Positions 10,013-19,841 are shown, numbered from the stretch's first letter. The stretch is 64,000 nt of DNA from Paraburkholderia piptadeniae (GCF_900007165.1 NZ_CYGY02000017.1:158171-222170); one strand, 5' to 3'. Numbers and translations are program-made. Notes: generated by a model not told the origin, from the letters alone.

Positions 10013-11332
10013 TTGTTGTCCAGGTTGCGTCTCGATCTCGACGCGCTCAAGCGTCTCGCGGAATTCGCCGCGAAGCGCAGCGGCGAGGATCGCATCCCGC
10101 AGGTGGCTGGCAGTCTGACGTTCACGACGATGCTGTCGCTGGTGCCGCTCGCGACGGTCGCGTTCGCGCTCTTTACGGCGTTCCCGATCTTTGCGCAATT
10201 CCAGGCGTCGCTGCAGACCTTTCTCGCCGAACACCTGATGCCCGATCAGGTCAGCAGCCAGATCTTCAAGTATCTGAATCAGTTCGCGTCGAAGGCGAAG
10301 GGGCTGACGACGCTGGGGATGATCGTGCTGTTCGTCACGTCCGTGATGACGATGATGACGGTCGAATCCGCATTCAACGTGATCTGGCGCGTGCGCAAGG
10401 CGCGGCCGTTCGCGCAGCGCGTGCTGGTCTACTGGGCGATCCTGACGCTCGGGCCGATTCTGATCGGCGTGAGCCTGTCGATCTCGTCGTATCTGTTCAC
10501 GCAGTCGATGAGCTATACGGCCGCGCAGCGCATCACGCCGCTGATCGAATGGGCACTGGCCGGCGCGGCGCTGCCGTTGACGGTGCTTGCGTTCACGATG
10601 CTCTACGTGTTTTTGCCGAACTGCCGCGTCGAGTGGCGCGACGCGATTGTCGGCGGCGTGACGGCTGCGATCGCGTTCGAGTTCGCGAAGCGCGGCTTCG
10701 GTTTCTATATCCGGCGCATTCCCACTTATACGGCCGTGTATGGCGCGTTTGCCGTCGTGCCGCTCTTTCTGCTGTGGATGTATCTCAGCTGGTTCATCAC
10801 GCTTGCGGGCGCGATGATCGCGTCGGCGCTGCCCGCGATACGCATCGGGCAGTTTCATCGCCGGGACTTTCCGGGCAGCGACCTGCTCGATTCGCTCGAA
10901 CTGCTTGCGCGCCTCGCCGAAGCGCGCGACGCGGGCACGCACGGCTACACGGTGCCCGAACTCGCTCGCGCACTGCGGCGCGATCTCGCGACGACCGTGC
11001 GGCTGTTGCAGCAACTAGAGGCGATCGACTGGATCGTCCAGCTCGACGAGAACGGCCAGCGGCCGCATTTCCTGCTGGTCGCGAATCCGAATCAGATCAC
11101 GGTCAAGCGGCTCTTCGACCTGTTCGTGATAGACCGTGACGAGCTAGCTTATCAGCTGAAACTCGATTCGACGCGCGTCGATAGCACGATGCTGCTCGCC
11201 GCGCTCGATACCGAGCGGCTCAACGTGTCGCTTGCGAGCTTGCTGGCGGCGCGGGAGGCTTCTCGGGGAATTGCGCAGCCTCCTCAGGCGGGCGCAAACG
11301 GCACGCCCGCGCTGCCGCAGCAGACGGCTTGA
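10013..11332 (+). CDS. YihY/virulence-factor BrkB family inner-membrane protein
   Basis: Protein of 439 residues. The N-terminal 280 residues hold about six membrane helices with the YihY core (RIPQVAGSLTFTTMLSLVPL, then LLWMYLSWFITLAGAMIASA). The C-terminal part (about 290-420) looks like a soluble winged-helix-type domain, which longer YihY proteins carry. The start is taken as the TTG at 10013 because GAGGAGG lies five bases upstream; a second TTG follows directly. Once annotated as ribonuclease BN in error, the family has no agreed function. It is divergent from wrbA. Confidence 0.88.
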   Translation: MLSRLRLDLDALKRLAEFAAKRSGEDRIPQVAGSLTFTTMLSLVPLATVAFALFTAFPIFAQFQASLQTFLAEHLMPDQVSSQIFKYLNQFASKAKGLTTLGMIVLFVTSVMTMMTVESAFNVIWRVRKARPFAQRVLVYWAILTLGPILIGVSLSISSYLFTQSMSYTAAQRITPLIEWALAGAALPLTVLAFTMLYVFLPNCRVEWRDAIVGGVTAAIAFEFAKRGFGFYIRRIPTYTAVYGAFAVVPLFLLWMYLSWFITLAGAMIASALPAIRIGQFHRRDFPGSDLLDSLELLARLAEARDAGTHGYTVPELARALRRDLATTVRLLQQLEAIDWIVQLDENGQRPHFLLVANPNQITVKRLFDLFVIDRDELAYQLKLDSTRVDSTMLLAALDTERLNVSLASLLAAREASRGIAQPPQAGANGTPALPQQTA

Positions 11333-11415
11333 AGCTGCTTGCGTTCAACGCCTGCTTTTAACTCCTTGCCTTTGACTCGTCCGCACTATCTTGCGCATTT
11401 CATCCGGCGCCGACG

Positions 11416-11739
11416 CTAGAGCGAAATTCGCCCCGTGCAGATGTCCTTGAACATCACCCAGTCGCCCATCAGGCTGTAGACGGGATGCCGGAATGTCGCG
11501 GGCCTGTTCTTCTCGAAGAAGAAATGCCCGACCCAGGCGAACCCATAGCCGCACACGACGGCAACGGGCAGCCATAGCCAGTCGCCCGTCGCGACGGCCA
11601 TCGCGACGCAGCCGATCACGCCCAGCGATCCGATGAAATGCAGCCGGCGCGACATCGTGTTGCGATGCTCGGTCAGATAGTACGGGTAGAACTCCGCGAA
11701 GCTCGCGAAGTGCGCGTCGTGCGTTGTCTGATGGCTCAT
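11416..11739 (-). CDS. DUF962 / Mpo1-like membrane protein
   Basis: Protein of 107 residues starting MSHQTTHDAHFASF, with GGAGG correctly spaced upstream; a further ATG at 11749 lacks this support. It has two central membrane helices and the family signatures YYLTEHRNTMSRRLHFIGS and FAWVGHFFFEKNRPATF. The conserved His residues match the yeast Mpo1 dioxygenase family, which degrades 2-hydroxy fatty acids using iron. Whether the bacterial protein does the same is not known. It converges with the YihY gene. Confidence 0.85.
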   Translation of the reverse strand: MSHQTTHDAHFASFAEFYPYYLTEHRNTMSRRLHFIGSLGVIGCVAMAVATGDWLWLPVAVVCGYGFAWVGHFFFEKNRPATFRHPVYSLMGDWVMFKDICTGRISL

Positions 11740-11869
11740 GATCGCCTCCATTGCCTGCCCGCGCCGGCGCAGGTGCCGCCGACCCGCGCAGGCATGGATT
11801 CATTGTGCTGCTATCGCAAGGCACGTGCAACCTGGCCATCCGGCATATGGTGCGCGCTTTCCGGCGCGG

Positions 11870-12715
11870 CTAATGTGACGCAGGTGGACGTTTCGAAGCG
11901 CGTGCGGCCGCAAACGTATAGAGCGCGTCGAGCGTCGCGTCGGGCTGCTCGGACATCAGCGCGTGGCCGGCGTCGAGCGTGATCGTGTCGACGGGCACGT
12001 TCGCTTCGCGCAGCGCGTCGGCGAGCGCCCTGGCTGCGCGCGGCGGCGTCATCAGGTCGCGCCGGCCGACGATCAGGCGCACTGGGCACGTCACTTGCGC
12101 AGCGCGGACGAGGCCATCCGTGTATGCGTTGCAGACGCTGAAGTCGGTGTGAAAGAGCTGCGGCTCGCCCGTAGCCGACACGCGCTCCATCAACCGCTGG
12201 TTCATGCCGTGCAGCCAGAAGCCGGGTGCGGGGCACGAGGGCTTCGCGGTGATGGTCGAATGCGACCACTGGTTCACCATTTCGATCGCGTCCGGCTCGC
12301 GCTCGCGGGCGGCGTCGAGCAGTGTGTCGGAGACGGCCATCGGCACGGCCGTCGCGACGAGGGCAAGGTGCGTCGCGCGCGACGGGTAACGGGCCGCGAA
12401 ATCTAGCGCAACGAGCGAACCCATACTGTGTCCGGCGACGAACGCGCGCGCGACGCCCAGCGCGTCGAGCAACGCGGCCAGCCAGTCGGCCATCGCGCCG
12501 ATGCTGGTCAGCGCGGGGCCGGCGCTGCGATGATGGCCGGGCAGATCGACGGCGAGCACGCCGAAGCCGTGGTGCGCGAAGTAGCGCGTCTGCAGCGCCC
12601 ACACGCTGTGGTCGTGCTCGGCGCCATGTATGAAGACGGCCGTGGGCAGTGCGGCATCGAATGCCTTGCCGCCCGTGTATGCATAGGCCGGTTTGCCGTT
12701 CACGTCGACGATCAT
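11870..12715 (-). CDS. alpha/beta hydrolase
   Basis: Protein of 281 residues with an alpha/beta-hydrolase fold. The oxyanion region is VFIHGAEHDHSVW, the nucleophile elbow is GHSMGSLVAL, an acid lies near RLIVGRRDLMTPP, and the catalytic His is in DAGHALMSEQ. Start codon and preceding metY stop share the sequence ATGA (12712-12715), so the two genes are translationally coupled. The substrate is unknown. Its place behind a sulfhydrylase suggests a role close to homoserine or sulfur metabolism, but that is inference. Confidence 0.88.
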   Translation of the reverse strand: MIVDVNGKPAYAYTGGKAFDAALPTAVFIHGAEHDHSVWALQTRYFAHHGFGVLAVDLPGHHRSAGPALTSIGAMADWLAALLDALGVARAFVAGHSMGSLVALDFAARYPSRATHLALVATAVPMAVSDTLLDAAREREPDAIEMVNQWSHSTITAKPSCPAPGFWLHGMNQRLMERVSATGEPQLFHTDFSVCNAYTDGLVRAAQVTCPVRLIVGRRDLMTPPRAARALADALREANVPVDTITLDAGHALMSEQPDATLDALYTFAAARASKRPPASH

Positions 12716-14073
12716 GCGGACTCCTTGCGTCCGGCGCCCGCCGGCTTGTTGGCGGATCGCGGGGCGGATTGACCGGGGGAGCCGCCCGCGGACTTCTGCG
12801 CGGCCTTCAGCGCGCGCTTGAGGTCGTCGATCAGATCGTCGGGGTCTTCGAGGCCGATCGACAGACGGATCGTGCCCTCCGCGATGCCGGCCGCGGCGAG
12901 GGCGGCGGCGTCCATGCGGAAATGCGTCGTCGATGCCGGGTGGATGACGAGCGAGCGGGCATCGCCGACATTCGCCAGATGCGAGAACAGCGAGAGCGCT
13001 TCGATGAACGAGCGGCCGGCGGCCCGGTCGCCGCGCAGGTTGAAGCTGAACACGGCGCCTGCGCCGCGCGGCAGCAGACGTTGAGCGAGCGCATGGTCCG
13101 GGTGCGTGGGCAGTTCCGGATACGCGACGGATTCGACGGCGGCGTGTGTGGCGAGAAATTCGACGACCTTGCGCGTATTCGCCACATGCCGTTCCATCCG
13201 CAACGGCAGCGTTTCGATGCCTTGCAGCAGTTGCCAGGCGGCTTGTGGATGCAGGCACGCGCCGAAGTCGCGCAGTCCTTCGCGTCGGGCGCGCAGCAGG
13301 AAGGGCGCGACGGTGCTTTCCTCGGCGAACACCATGCCGTGAAAGCCCTCATATGGTTCCGTGAATTCGGAGAAGCGCCCCGAAGCCTCGAAATCGAACG
13401 TGCCGCCGTCGACGAGCACGCCCCCGATCGTCGTGCCGTGGCCGCCGAGAAACTTGGTCGCCGAGTGGTAGACGAAATCGGCGCCGTGATCGAAGGGCTT
13501 CAACAGATACGGCGTGGTGAACGTCGAGTCGACCAGCAGCGGCACACGGTGCTCGTGCGCGATCCGCGCGACTGTTGCGATGTCGAGCACGTCGAGGCCG
13601 GGATTGCCGAGCGTCTCGCCGAACAGCAGCTTCGTGTTCGGACGCAGCGCGGCGCGCCATGCGTCGATATCGCCGGGCTTCACGAATGTCGTTTCGATGC
13701 CGAAGCGCGGCAACGTGTAGTTGAGCAGATTGTGCGAGCCTCCGTACAGCGCGCTCGATGCGACGATGTGCGAGCCCGCGCCCATCAGCGTCGCGATGGC
13801 GAGGTGCAGCGCGGCCTGGCCGCTCGCCGTGCCGATCGCGCCCGCGCCGTTTTCGAGCGCGGCGACGCGCTCTTCGAACACGGCGACCGTCGGGTTCGAG
13901 ATGCGCGAGTACACGTGGCCCGCGCGCTCCATGTTGAAGAGCGCGGCTGCGTGATCGGAGTCGCGGAACGAGAACGACGTGGTCTGATAGATGGGCGTGG
14001 CGCGCGCGCCCGTCGCGGGGTCGGGGGCGGCGCCCGCATGCAGCGCAAGCGTGTCGAAACGGTTGGCGGACAT
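12712..14073 (-). CDS. O-acetylhomoserine/O-succinylhomoserine sulfhydrylase
   Basis: PLP enzyme of the Cys/Met metabolism family, 453 residues, making homocysteine from an acylated homoserine and sulfide. Visible motifs are RISNPTVAVFEERVAALENG, GETLGNPGLDVLDI and the PLP lysine Lys207 in SATKFLGGHGTTIGG. Several features resemble MetY, but MetZ cannot be excluded. The last 25 or so residues (after KRALKAAQKS) are a low-complexity Ala/Ser/Gly/Pro tail. It is the first gene of a two-gene unit with the alpha/beta hydrolase. Confidence 0.9.
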   Translation of the reverse strand: MSANRFDTLALHAGAAPDPATGARATPIYQTTSFSFRDSDHAAALFNMERAGHVYSRISNPTVAVFEERVAALENGAGAIGTASGQAALHLAIATLMGAGSHIVASSALYGGSHNLLNYTLPRFGIETTFVKPGDIDAWRAALRPNTKLLFGETLGNPGLDVLDIATVARIAHEHRVPLLVDSTFTTPYLLKPFDHGADFVYHSATKFLGGHGTTIGGVLVDGGTFDFEASGRFSEFTEPYEGFHGMVFAEESTVAPFLLRARREGLRDFGACLHPQAAWQLLQGIETLPLRMERHVANTRKVVEFLATHAAVESVAYPELPTHPDHALAQRLLPRGAGAVFSFNLRGDRAAGRSFIEALSLFSHLANVGDARSLVIHPASTTHFRMDAAALAAAGIAEGTIRLSIGLEDPDDLIDDLKRALKAAQKSAGGSPGQSAPRSANKPAGAGRKESA

Positions 14074-14450
14074 CGTGGACGGCCGGGCGTCGGGGGCCCG
14101 GCGAAGGTGAAAGTGACGGCCATCGTATCACCGGGCCGCGCGCGTACCACTCCGTTTTCGCCCGCATGGCGACGTGCGCACGGGGGTGATTCCACTGAGT
14201 GCGACGGGCGTTGCGGATCGCGCGGGACGCGCCCGACGAATGCACCGACGTGCCTGCGAGCGCCGTCTGTCGGACGTTCGGTGGGGCGCTATCGTCCGTT
14301 CGGTCCGCTTTCCTTTTGTGGGCCTTTCCGATAGCATCGAAAGTCAGTCATGCCCTTTAAGCCTCACCGGGCTCATCCGCAACCATGTTGCATGGGACCA
14401 GAGCAAGGTAACGCGCCAATGCGCCAGCTCTGGTCGACAGGAGACAAATC
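14074..14450. promoter_or_regulatory. 377-base divergent intergenic region
   Basis: The gap lies between the minus-strand sulfhydrylase and the plus-strand CBS gene, and must hold both promoters. No riboswitch of the SAM classes, no strong hairpin and no convincing small gene could be recognised by eye. Confidence 0.4.
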
Positions 14451-14918
14451 ATGCGAGTCAGCGACATTCTGAAGGTCAAGGGCAACACCCTGTTCACGGT
14501 CACACCCGATACGCCGCTCAACGAGGCCGTCAACACGATGGCCGAGCACGATATCGGCTCGCTCGTCGTCATGGAGTATGGCGATCTCGTCGGCATGCTG
14601 ACCTTCCGCGAGATCATCCTCGTGCTGAGCCGCAATGGCGGCAGCGTCGGCGGCACGACGATCCGCAAGATCATGGACGATCACCCGCTTACGTGCACGC
14701 CCGAAACGGATGTCAACGAAGTGCGCCGCATGATGCTCGAGCATCACGTGCGCTATCTGCCCGTGATGGAAAGCCGCGCGCTGATGGGCGTGATCTCGTT
14801 CTACGACGTCGCGAAGGCCGTCGTCGAAGAGCAGGGCTTCGAGAACCGGATGCTGAAGGCCTATATTCGCGACTGGCCGGCGGAAGACGAGCCGCAGCAG
14901 GAGCAGCCCTCGCGCTGA
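14451..14918 (+). CDS. CBS-domain protein
   Basis: Protein of 155 residues made almost entirely of a pair of CBS domains (about residues 10-65 and 75-130). Typical lines are NEAVNTMAEHDIGSLVVMEY and VRRMMLEHHVRYLPVMESRA. CBS pairs bind adenine nucleotides and regulate partner proteins; as a stand-alone protein its partner is unknown. GGAGACAAATC precedes the ATG. A strong terminator lies about 95 bases downstream, so the gene is probably a single transcript. Confidence 0.9.
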   Translation: MRVSDILKVKGNTLFTVTPDTPLNEAVNTMAEHDIGSLVVMEYGDLVGMLTFREIILVLSRNGGSVGGTTIRKIMDDHPLTCTPETDVNEVRRMMLEHHVRYLPVMESRALMGVISFYDVAKAVVEEQGFENRMLKAYIRDWPAEDEPQQEQPSR

Positions 14919-15010
14919 GCCGATTTTCGTTGGCCTCGTTGCCTCGACCGGTCGGCTGGCCGGCTTGCAGTGCGCCGACATGCCGCTGTCGCATGACTGA
15001 AGCATCCTCG

Positions 15011-15040
15011 AAGCGCGCGCGAAAAGCGTGCGCTTTTTTT
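15011..15040 (+). terminator. rho-independent terminator after CBS gene
   Basis: A ten-pair stem (AAGCGCGCGC with GCGTGCGCTT, one G-U pair) around a GAAAA loop, followed by a run of seven T. Confidence 0.85.
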
Positions 15041-15104
15041 GTGTCCGCTATTCCCGCAGTGCCGAAGTGAATCTGCGCGAAACCAGCCCTCTGTCAAGCA
15101 TTCG

Positions 15105-17042
15105 ATGAGCGATCGTCCGTTGTCCTCCGCCCAGCAAACACGGCGCTCCGCGCGCGAACACGGCTCGCAGTTCCGCCTGTTGCGCGAGCGCCGTTTTGCG
15201 CCGTTCTTCTGGACGCAGTTTCTCGGCGCGATGAACGACAACGTGTTCAAGATCGGCTTTACGTCGCTCGTCACGTATCAGGCCGCGCGATTCTCAGGCG
15301 TGAATGCGGACACCGTAGCCTTTCTGATATCGGCGATCTTCATTCTGCCGTTCGTCCTGTTTTCGGCGACGTCCGGCCAGGTCGCCGACAAGTACGACAA
15401 GGCGATGCTCACGCGCTTCGTGAAGACCTTCGAGATCGGCGTGATGCTGGTCGGCGGCGCGGGCTTCTGGCTGCACGACGCGCTGCTGCTGTATCTGTGC
15501 ACGTTCCTGATGGGCGTCCATTCGACCGTGTTCGGCCCCGTCAAATACGCGTATCTGCCGCAGCATTTGGACATGACGGAACTGGTCGGCGGCAACGGCA
15601 TGGTCGAGATGGGCACGTTCGTCGCGATTTTGCTCGGTACGATTGCCGGCGGCGCGGCGGCGGGCTCGGAGGCGCACGGCGCGGCGATCCTCGCATTCGG
15701 GTGCGTGGCGATCGCACTGATCGGGCGCGTCGCGTCGGGCTTCGTGCCGCAATCGTCGCCATCGCAGCCCGATCTGCGCATCAACTGGAATCCGGTCAGC
15801 GAAACCTGGCGCAATCTGAAGCTGGCGCGCGAAAACCGGACCGTCTTTCTGAGCCTGCTCGGCATTTCCTGGTTGTGGTTTGTCGGCGCGACGTTTTTGT
15901 CGTCGTTCTTCCGTTTCGCAAAGGACGTGCTGTCCGCGAATCCCGATGTCGTTACCGTGTTGCTCGCGACGTTTTCGATCGGTATCGGCACGGGCTCGCT
16001 GCTGTGCGAGCGGCTGTCGAAGAAGCGCATCGAGATCGGCCTCGTGCCGCTCGGCTCGATCGGCATCAGCGTGTTCGCGATCGATCTGTTCTTCGCGAGC
16101 CACGCGTTGCCGAAAGCCGCGCATCTTTTTACGGTGGCCGAATTCATGACGCTGCCCGCGCATTGGCGCGTGCTCGCCGATCTGTTCCTGCTTGCGATGT
16201 TCGGCGGCTTCTACAGCGTGCCGCTCTATGCGCTGATCCAGAGCCGCAGCCAGCCGAGCCATCGCGCGCGGATCATCGCGGCGAACAACATCCTCAACTC
16301 GCTGTTCATGATCGTGTCGTCGCTGATGGCCGTCGCGCTGACGTCGGCGGGCGTCGGCATTCCGGGGCTGTTCCTCGTGACGGCGCTGCTCAACGTGATC
16401 GTCGCCGTCTACATCTATTCGCTCGTGCCCGAGTTCCTGTTGCGCTTCGTCGCGTGGCTGCTCGTGCACACGTTCTACAGGATTCGTCTCGTTCACGCCG
16501 AACGCATGCCTGAACAGGGCGCGGCCGTGCTGGTGTGCAATCACGTGAGCTATGTCGATGCCCTGGTGATCATGGCGGAAAGTCCGCGACCGATCCGCTT
16601 CGTGATGGACCATCGGATCTTCCGCACGCCGTTTGCCGGCTGGCTGTTCAGACATGCAAAGGCAATTCCGATTGCCCCTGCGCATGAAGACCCCGATTTG
16701 CTCAAGCGTGCCTACGATGCCTGCGCAAAGGCGCTCGACGATGGCGATCTCGTCTGCATTTTTCCCGAAGGCAAGCTCACCAAAACAGGCGACATGAATC
16801 CGTTCCGCCACGGCGTGTCGGAAATCCTGCAGCGCGCGCCCGTGTCCGTTGTGCCGATGGCGTTACGCGGTCTGTGGGGCAGTGTCTGGTCGCGCAGCGC
16901 GGATGCGCGGTTCCCGCGTCCGATTCACAAGGGCGTGATGAGCCGTCTGACGCTGGCTGTCGGCGAGCCGCTCGATCCCGCGCAGGCGACGCCGGAACTC
17001 CTCCAGCAGATTGTTTCGGAACTGCGTGGCGCCCGGAAATAG
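15105..17042 (+). CDS. MFS transporter fused to 1-acylglycerol-3-phosphate acyltransferase (LplT-PlsC type)
   Basis: Protein of 645 residues. The first 430 or so form a major-facilitator transporter (start region FFWTQFLGAMNDNVFKIGFT, like LplT). The C-terminal 210 form a PlsC acyltransferase with motif NHVSYVDALV (HX4D type with Ser in place of one usual residue) and the later FPEGKLTKTG block. In enterobacteria LplT flips lysophospholipid inward and a separate Aas re-acylates it; here the transport and acyl-transfer steps are in one chain, without the acyl-ACP synthetase part of Aas. Start ATG at 15105 (MSDRPLSS) is preferred to an upstream frame extension. Confidence 0.88.
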   Translation: MSDRPLSSAQQTRRSAREHGSQFRLLRERRFAPFFWTQFLGAMNDNVFKIGFTSLVTYQAARFSGVNADTVAFLISAIFILPFVLFSATSGQVADKYDKAMLTRFVKTFEIGVMLVGGAGFWLHDALLLYLCTFLMGVHSTVFGPVKYAYLPQHLDMTELVGGNGMVEMGTFVAILLGTIAGGAAAGSEAHGAAILAFGCVAIALIGRVASGFVPQSSPSQPDLRINWNPVSETWRNLKLARENRTVFLSLLGISWLWFVGATFLSSFFRFAKDVLSANPDVVTVLLATFSIGIGTGSLLCERLSKKRIEIGLVPLGSIGISVFAIDLFFASHALPKAAHLFTVAEFMTLPAHWRVLADLFLLAMFGGFYSVPLYALIQSRSQPSHRARIIAANNILNSLFMIVSSLMAVALTSAGVGIPGLFLVTALLNVIVAVYIYSLVPEFLLRFVAWLLVHTFYRIRLVHAERMPEQGAAVLVCNHVSYVDALVIMAESPRPIRFVMDHRIFRTPFAGWLFRHAKAIPIAPAHEDPDLLKRAYDACAKALDDGDLVCIFPEGKLTKTGDMNPFRHGVSEILQRAPVSVVPMALRGLWGSVWSRSADARFPRPIHKGVMSRLTLAVGEPLDPAQATPELLQQIVSELRGARK

Positions 17043-17186
17043 CGTTTCGGGCGTGGCCGCCCGTCTCGCGGCGCAACGCGCGTTCGTGCGTTTGTCCTAT
17101 AACGATCGCCCGAGTCCCCGCGCGCCACGGCAGGGCGGCCGGGCTGGCATAATAACGTTCTCCCCGCATTTCTTTGGACGACGCTC

Positions 17187-18287
17187 ATGTCCGGCAATAC
17201 CCTCGGTACGCTCTTCACCGTCACGACCTTCGGCGAATCGCATGGCCCGGCTATCGGCTGTGTGATCGACGGCTGCCCGCCGGGCATGTCGCTCGTCGAG
17301 GCCGACATCCAGTTCGAACTCGATCGCCGCAAGCCCGGCACGTCGCGGCACGTGACACAGCGCCAGGAAGAAGACAAGGTCGAGATTCTTTCGGGCGTGT
17401 TCGAGGGCAAGACGACGGGCGCGCCCATCGCGCTTCTGATCCGCAACACGGACCAGCGCAGCAAGGACTACGGCAACATCGCCGAAACCTTCCGTCCGGG
17501 CCACGCCGACTACACCTACTGGCAGAAGTACGGCATCCGCGACTATCGCGGCGGCGGTCGTTCGTCCGCGCGTCTGACGGCGCCAACGGTGGCGGCGGGC
17601 GCGGTCGCGAAGAAATGGCTGCGCGAGAAGTTCGGCACCGAGATTCGCGGTTATATGGCCGCGCTCGGCGAGATCGACGTGCCGTTTGTCGACTGGCAGC
17701 ACGTGCGCGAGAACCCGTTCTTCGTGCCGAACGCGGACATCGTGCCGCAACTCGAAGCGTATATGGACGCGCTGCGCAAGGACGGCGATTCGATCGGCGC
17801 GCGCATCAACGTGGTGGCGTCGGGCGTGCCCGTCGGCCTCGGCGAGCCGCTTTTCGACCGGCTCGACGCCGACATCGCGCACGCGATGATGGGCATCAAC
17901 GCGGTGAAGGGCGTCGAGATCGGCGCGGGCTTCGCCAGTGTCGCGCAGCGCGGCTCGGTGCACGGCGACGAACTGACGCCGGAAGGTTTCGTCGGCAATC
18001 ATGCGGGCGGCGTGCTCGGCGGCATTTCGACGGGGCAGGACATCACGGTATCGATCGCGATCAAGCCGACGTCGAGCATCCGCACGCCGCGCCGCTCGAT
18101 CGACAAGAACGGGCAGCCCGCCGTTGTCGAAACGTTCGGGCGTCATGATCCGTGCGTCGGCATTCGCGCGACGCCGATCGCCGAGGCGATGCTTGCGCTC
18201 GTGCTGATCGATCATGCGCTCCGGCATCGCGCGCAGTGCGGCGACGTTGTCGTCGATACGCCGAAGATCGCGGCCAGCGCGCCCTGA
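17187..18287 (+). CDS. aroC: chorismate synthase
   Basis: Last step of the shikimate pathway: conversion of EPSP to chorismate using reduced FMN. The 366-residue protein has all three family signatures: [19 protein letters not shown] near the start, the central [20 protein letters not shown] block, and [18 protein letters not shown] near the end. Length is typical. The gene lies 144 bases after the MFS-acyltransferase fusion, with the start at [12 protein letters not shown]. Confidence 0.98.
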   Translation: MSGNTLGTLFTVTTFGESHGPAIGCVIDGCPPGMSLVEADIQFELDRRKPGTSRHVTQRQEEDKVEILSGVFEGKTTGAPIALLIRNTDQRSKDYGNIAETFRPGHADYTYWQKYGIRDYRGGGRSSARLTAPTVAAGAVAKKWLREKFGTEIRGYMAALGEIDVPFVDWQHVRENPFFVPNADIVPQLEAYMDALRKDGDSIGARINVVASGVPVGLGEPLFDRLDADIAHAMMGINAVKGVEIGAGFASVAQRGSVHGDELTPEGFVGNHAGGVLGGISTGQDITVSIAIKPTSSIRTPRRSIDKNGQPAVVETFGRHDPCVGIRATPIAEAMLALVLIDHALRHRAQCGDVVVDTPKIAASAP

Positions 18288-18345
18288 AGTCGAATAGTCG
18301 AACCTCGGCTCCGCGGGCTCGCTGGCTATCGACAGGGCGGTCAAC

Positions 18346-19809
18346 ATGAATCACAACGACTCCACGCGCGCCGACGCACTGGCGCAGCTTTATGCGCGCA
18401 CGTCGGCACCCGACGCCGTCGCCACGGACTGGCTCGCGCTCGGCAATGCGCTGCTCGCCGGAGCGAACGGCGACAAGGCACGGCTGCGCCAGGCGGTCGA
18501 TGCGCTCGTGCGCGCATACCGCCTCGACGCGAACTGCGATGCGCGGCTGCTGCACGAGATCGCGCAGACGGCCTTCATTCTGCGGGACTGGGCGCTCGTC
18601 GAATCGGCGACGGCGCTGCTGCTGGCGCGCGACGCCAACGATGCGAACGCGCTCGTGTGGCGCTCGGCCGCTTTCCAGCAACGTGACGATTTTCCCGAAG
18701 CCCAACGCTTGCTGCACGAAGCCGCGCGCGCCGCGCCGGGTAACCACATCGTGTTGCACAAGCTCGCGCTGTGCATCAAAGAGCAGGGCCGATTCGCCGA
18801 AGCCGAAGCGCTGCTGCGTCGCGTGCTGGAACTGACGCCGAACAATGCGCACGCGCTGTTCGATCTGTCGGAACTGGAAATGCGCGCGGGGCGATACGCG
18901 CAAGGCTGGCTCGACTACGAAGCGCGCATCGCATTCGCCGACGATGTGAACGCCGCGAAAACGGCGCTTGCGGCGATCAGCGCCAACTGGCGCGGCGAGT
19001 CGCTGGCGGGCAAGACGCTGGTCGTGTATGGCGAGCAGGGCAACGGTGATTGCTTGTGGTCGGTGCGCTTTCTCCGTCTGCTCGCAGAACGCGCGCAACG
19101 CGAAGGCGGCCGCGTGATCTTCGGCTATGCGGGGCCGATGCAGCATCTGTTCGAACGCATGCTGCCTGCCGGCATCAAGATCGAAACGAGCCTCGAAACG
19201 AAGCCCGATTTTCACTGCGGGCTGATGAGTCTGCCGCTGCGGCTCGGCATCGACGATCCGTCGATGTGGGGGCGTCCGTATCTGAGCGCCGATCCGGCGC
19301 GGGCCGATTTGTGGCGGGAGCGTGTCGCTGGCGCTGCGAAGGCGGGGAGCAAGACGGTTGGCCTCGTGTGGAACGGCAATCCCGATCACATCCGCGATGC
19401 GCGCCGCTCGGTTCCCGTCGAGCAGTTCGCGCCGCTTCTGAACGTGCCTGGCATTACGTTCTTTGCGGTGTCTCCGGGGCGTCAGGCGACGGTCGGACAA
19501 TGGCGGGCGCAGGGCGTCGATATCGTCGATCCGACCGCGCACTTCGAAGCGGGCTTCGACGATGTGGCCGCGCTGCTCGTGAATCTCGATGCGCTCGTGA
19601 CCATCGACAGCGGTCCCGCCCATCTGGCAGGCGCGCTCGGCGTGCCGACCTGGCTGATGATCGACTACGTGTCCGCGTGGTTCTGGGGCGAAGAGGTGGA
19701 ACGCACGCCGTGGTATCAGACGGTCGAGCTATTTCGCCAGCCGTCTGTCGGAGTGTGGGCGCCTGTTATCGAACGGATGCGTGCGCGGCTGGAGACGCTC
19801 GCGGCGTGA
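18346..19809 (+). CDS. TPR protein with C-terminal glycosyltransferase-like domain
   Basis: Protein of 487 residues. The first 200 or so are tetratricopeptide repeats (for example HKLALCIKEQGRFAEAEALL, then LFDLSELEMRAGRYAQGWLD). The second half (about 220-480) resembles the GT9/GT41 GT-B fold: KTLVVYGEQGNGDCLWSVRF, VGLVWNGNPDHIRDARRSVP and LVTIDSGPAHLAGALGVPTW. Such proteins are often annotated simply as TPR proteins, and sugar-transfer activity is unproven. It starts 58 bases after aroC and ends at a shared terminator. Confidence 0.8.
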   Translation: MNHNDSTRADALAQLYARTSAPDAVATDWLALGNALLAGANGDKARLRQAVDALVRAYRLDANCDARLLHEIAQTAFILRDWALVESATALLLARDANDANALVWRSAAFQQRDDFPEAQRLLHEAARAAPGNHIVLHKLALCIKEQGRFAEAEALLRRVLELTPNNAHALFDLSELEMRAGRYAQGWLDYEARIAFADDVNAAKTALAAISANWRGESLAGKTLVVYGEQGNGDCLWSVRFLRLLAERAQREGGRVIFGYAGPMQHLFERMLPAGIKIETSLETKPDFHCGLMSLPLRLGIDDPSMWGRPYLSADPARADLWRERVAGAAKAGSKTVGLVWNGNPDHIRDARRSVPVEQFAPLLNVPGITFFAVSPGRQATVGQWRAQGVDIVDPTAHFEAGFDDVAALLVNLDALVTIDSGPAHLAGALGVPTWLMIDYVSAWFWGEEVERTPWYQTVELFRQPSVGVWAPVIERMRARLETLAA

Positions 19810-19841
19810 GCCGTGTGGGCGTCGGTTCGGCCGTCATGCAA

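Noticed and set aside
14074..14450. Possible SAM riboswitch before the sulfhydrylase gene
   Set aside because: None of the conserved cores of the SAM classes could be recognised.
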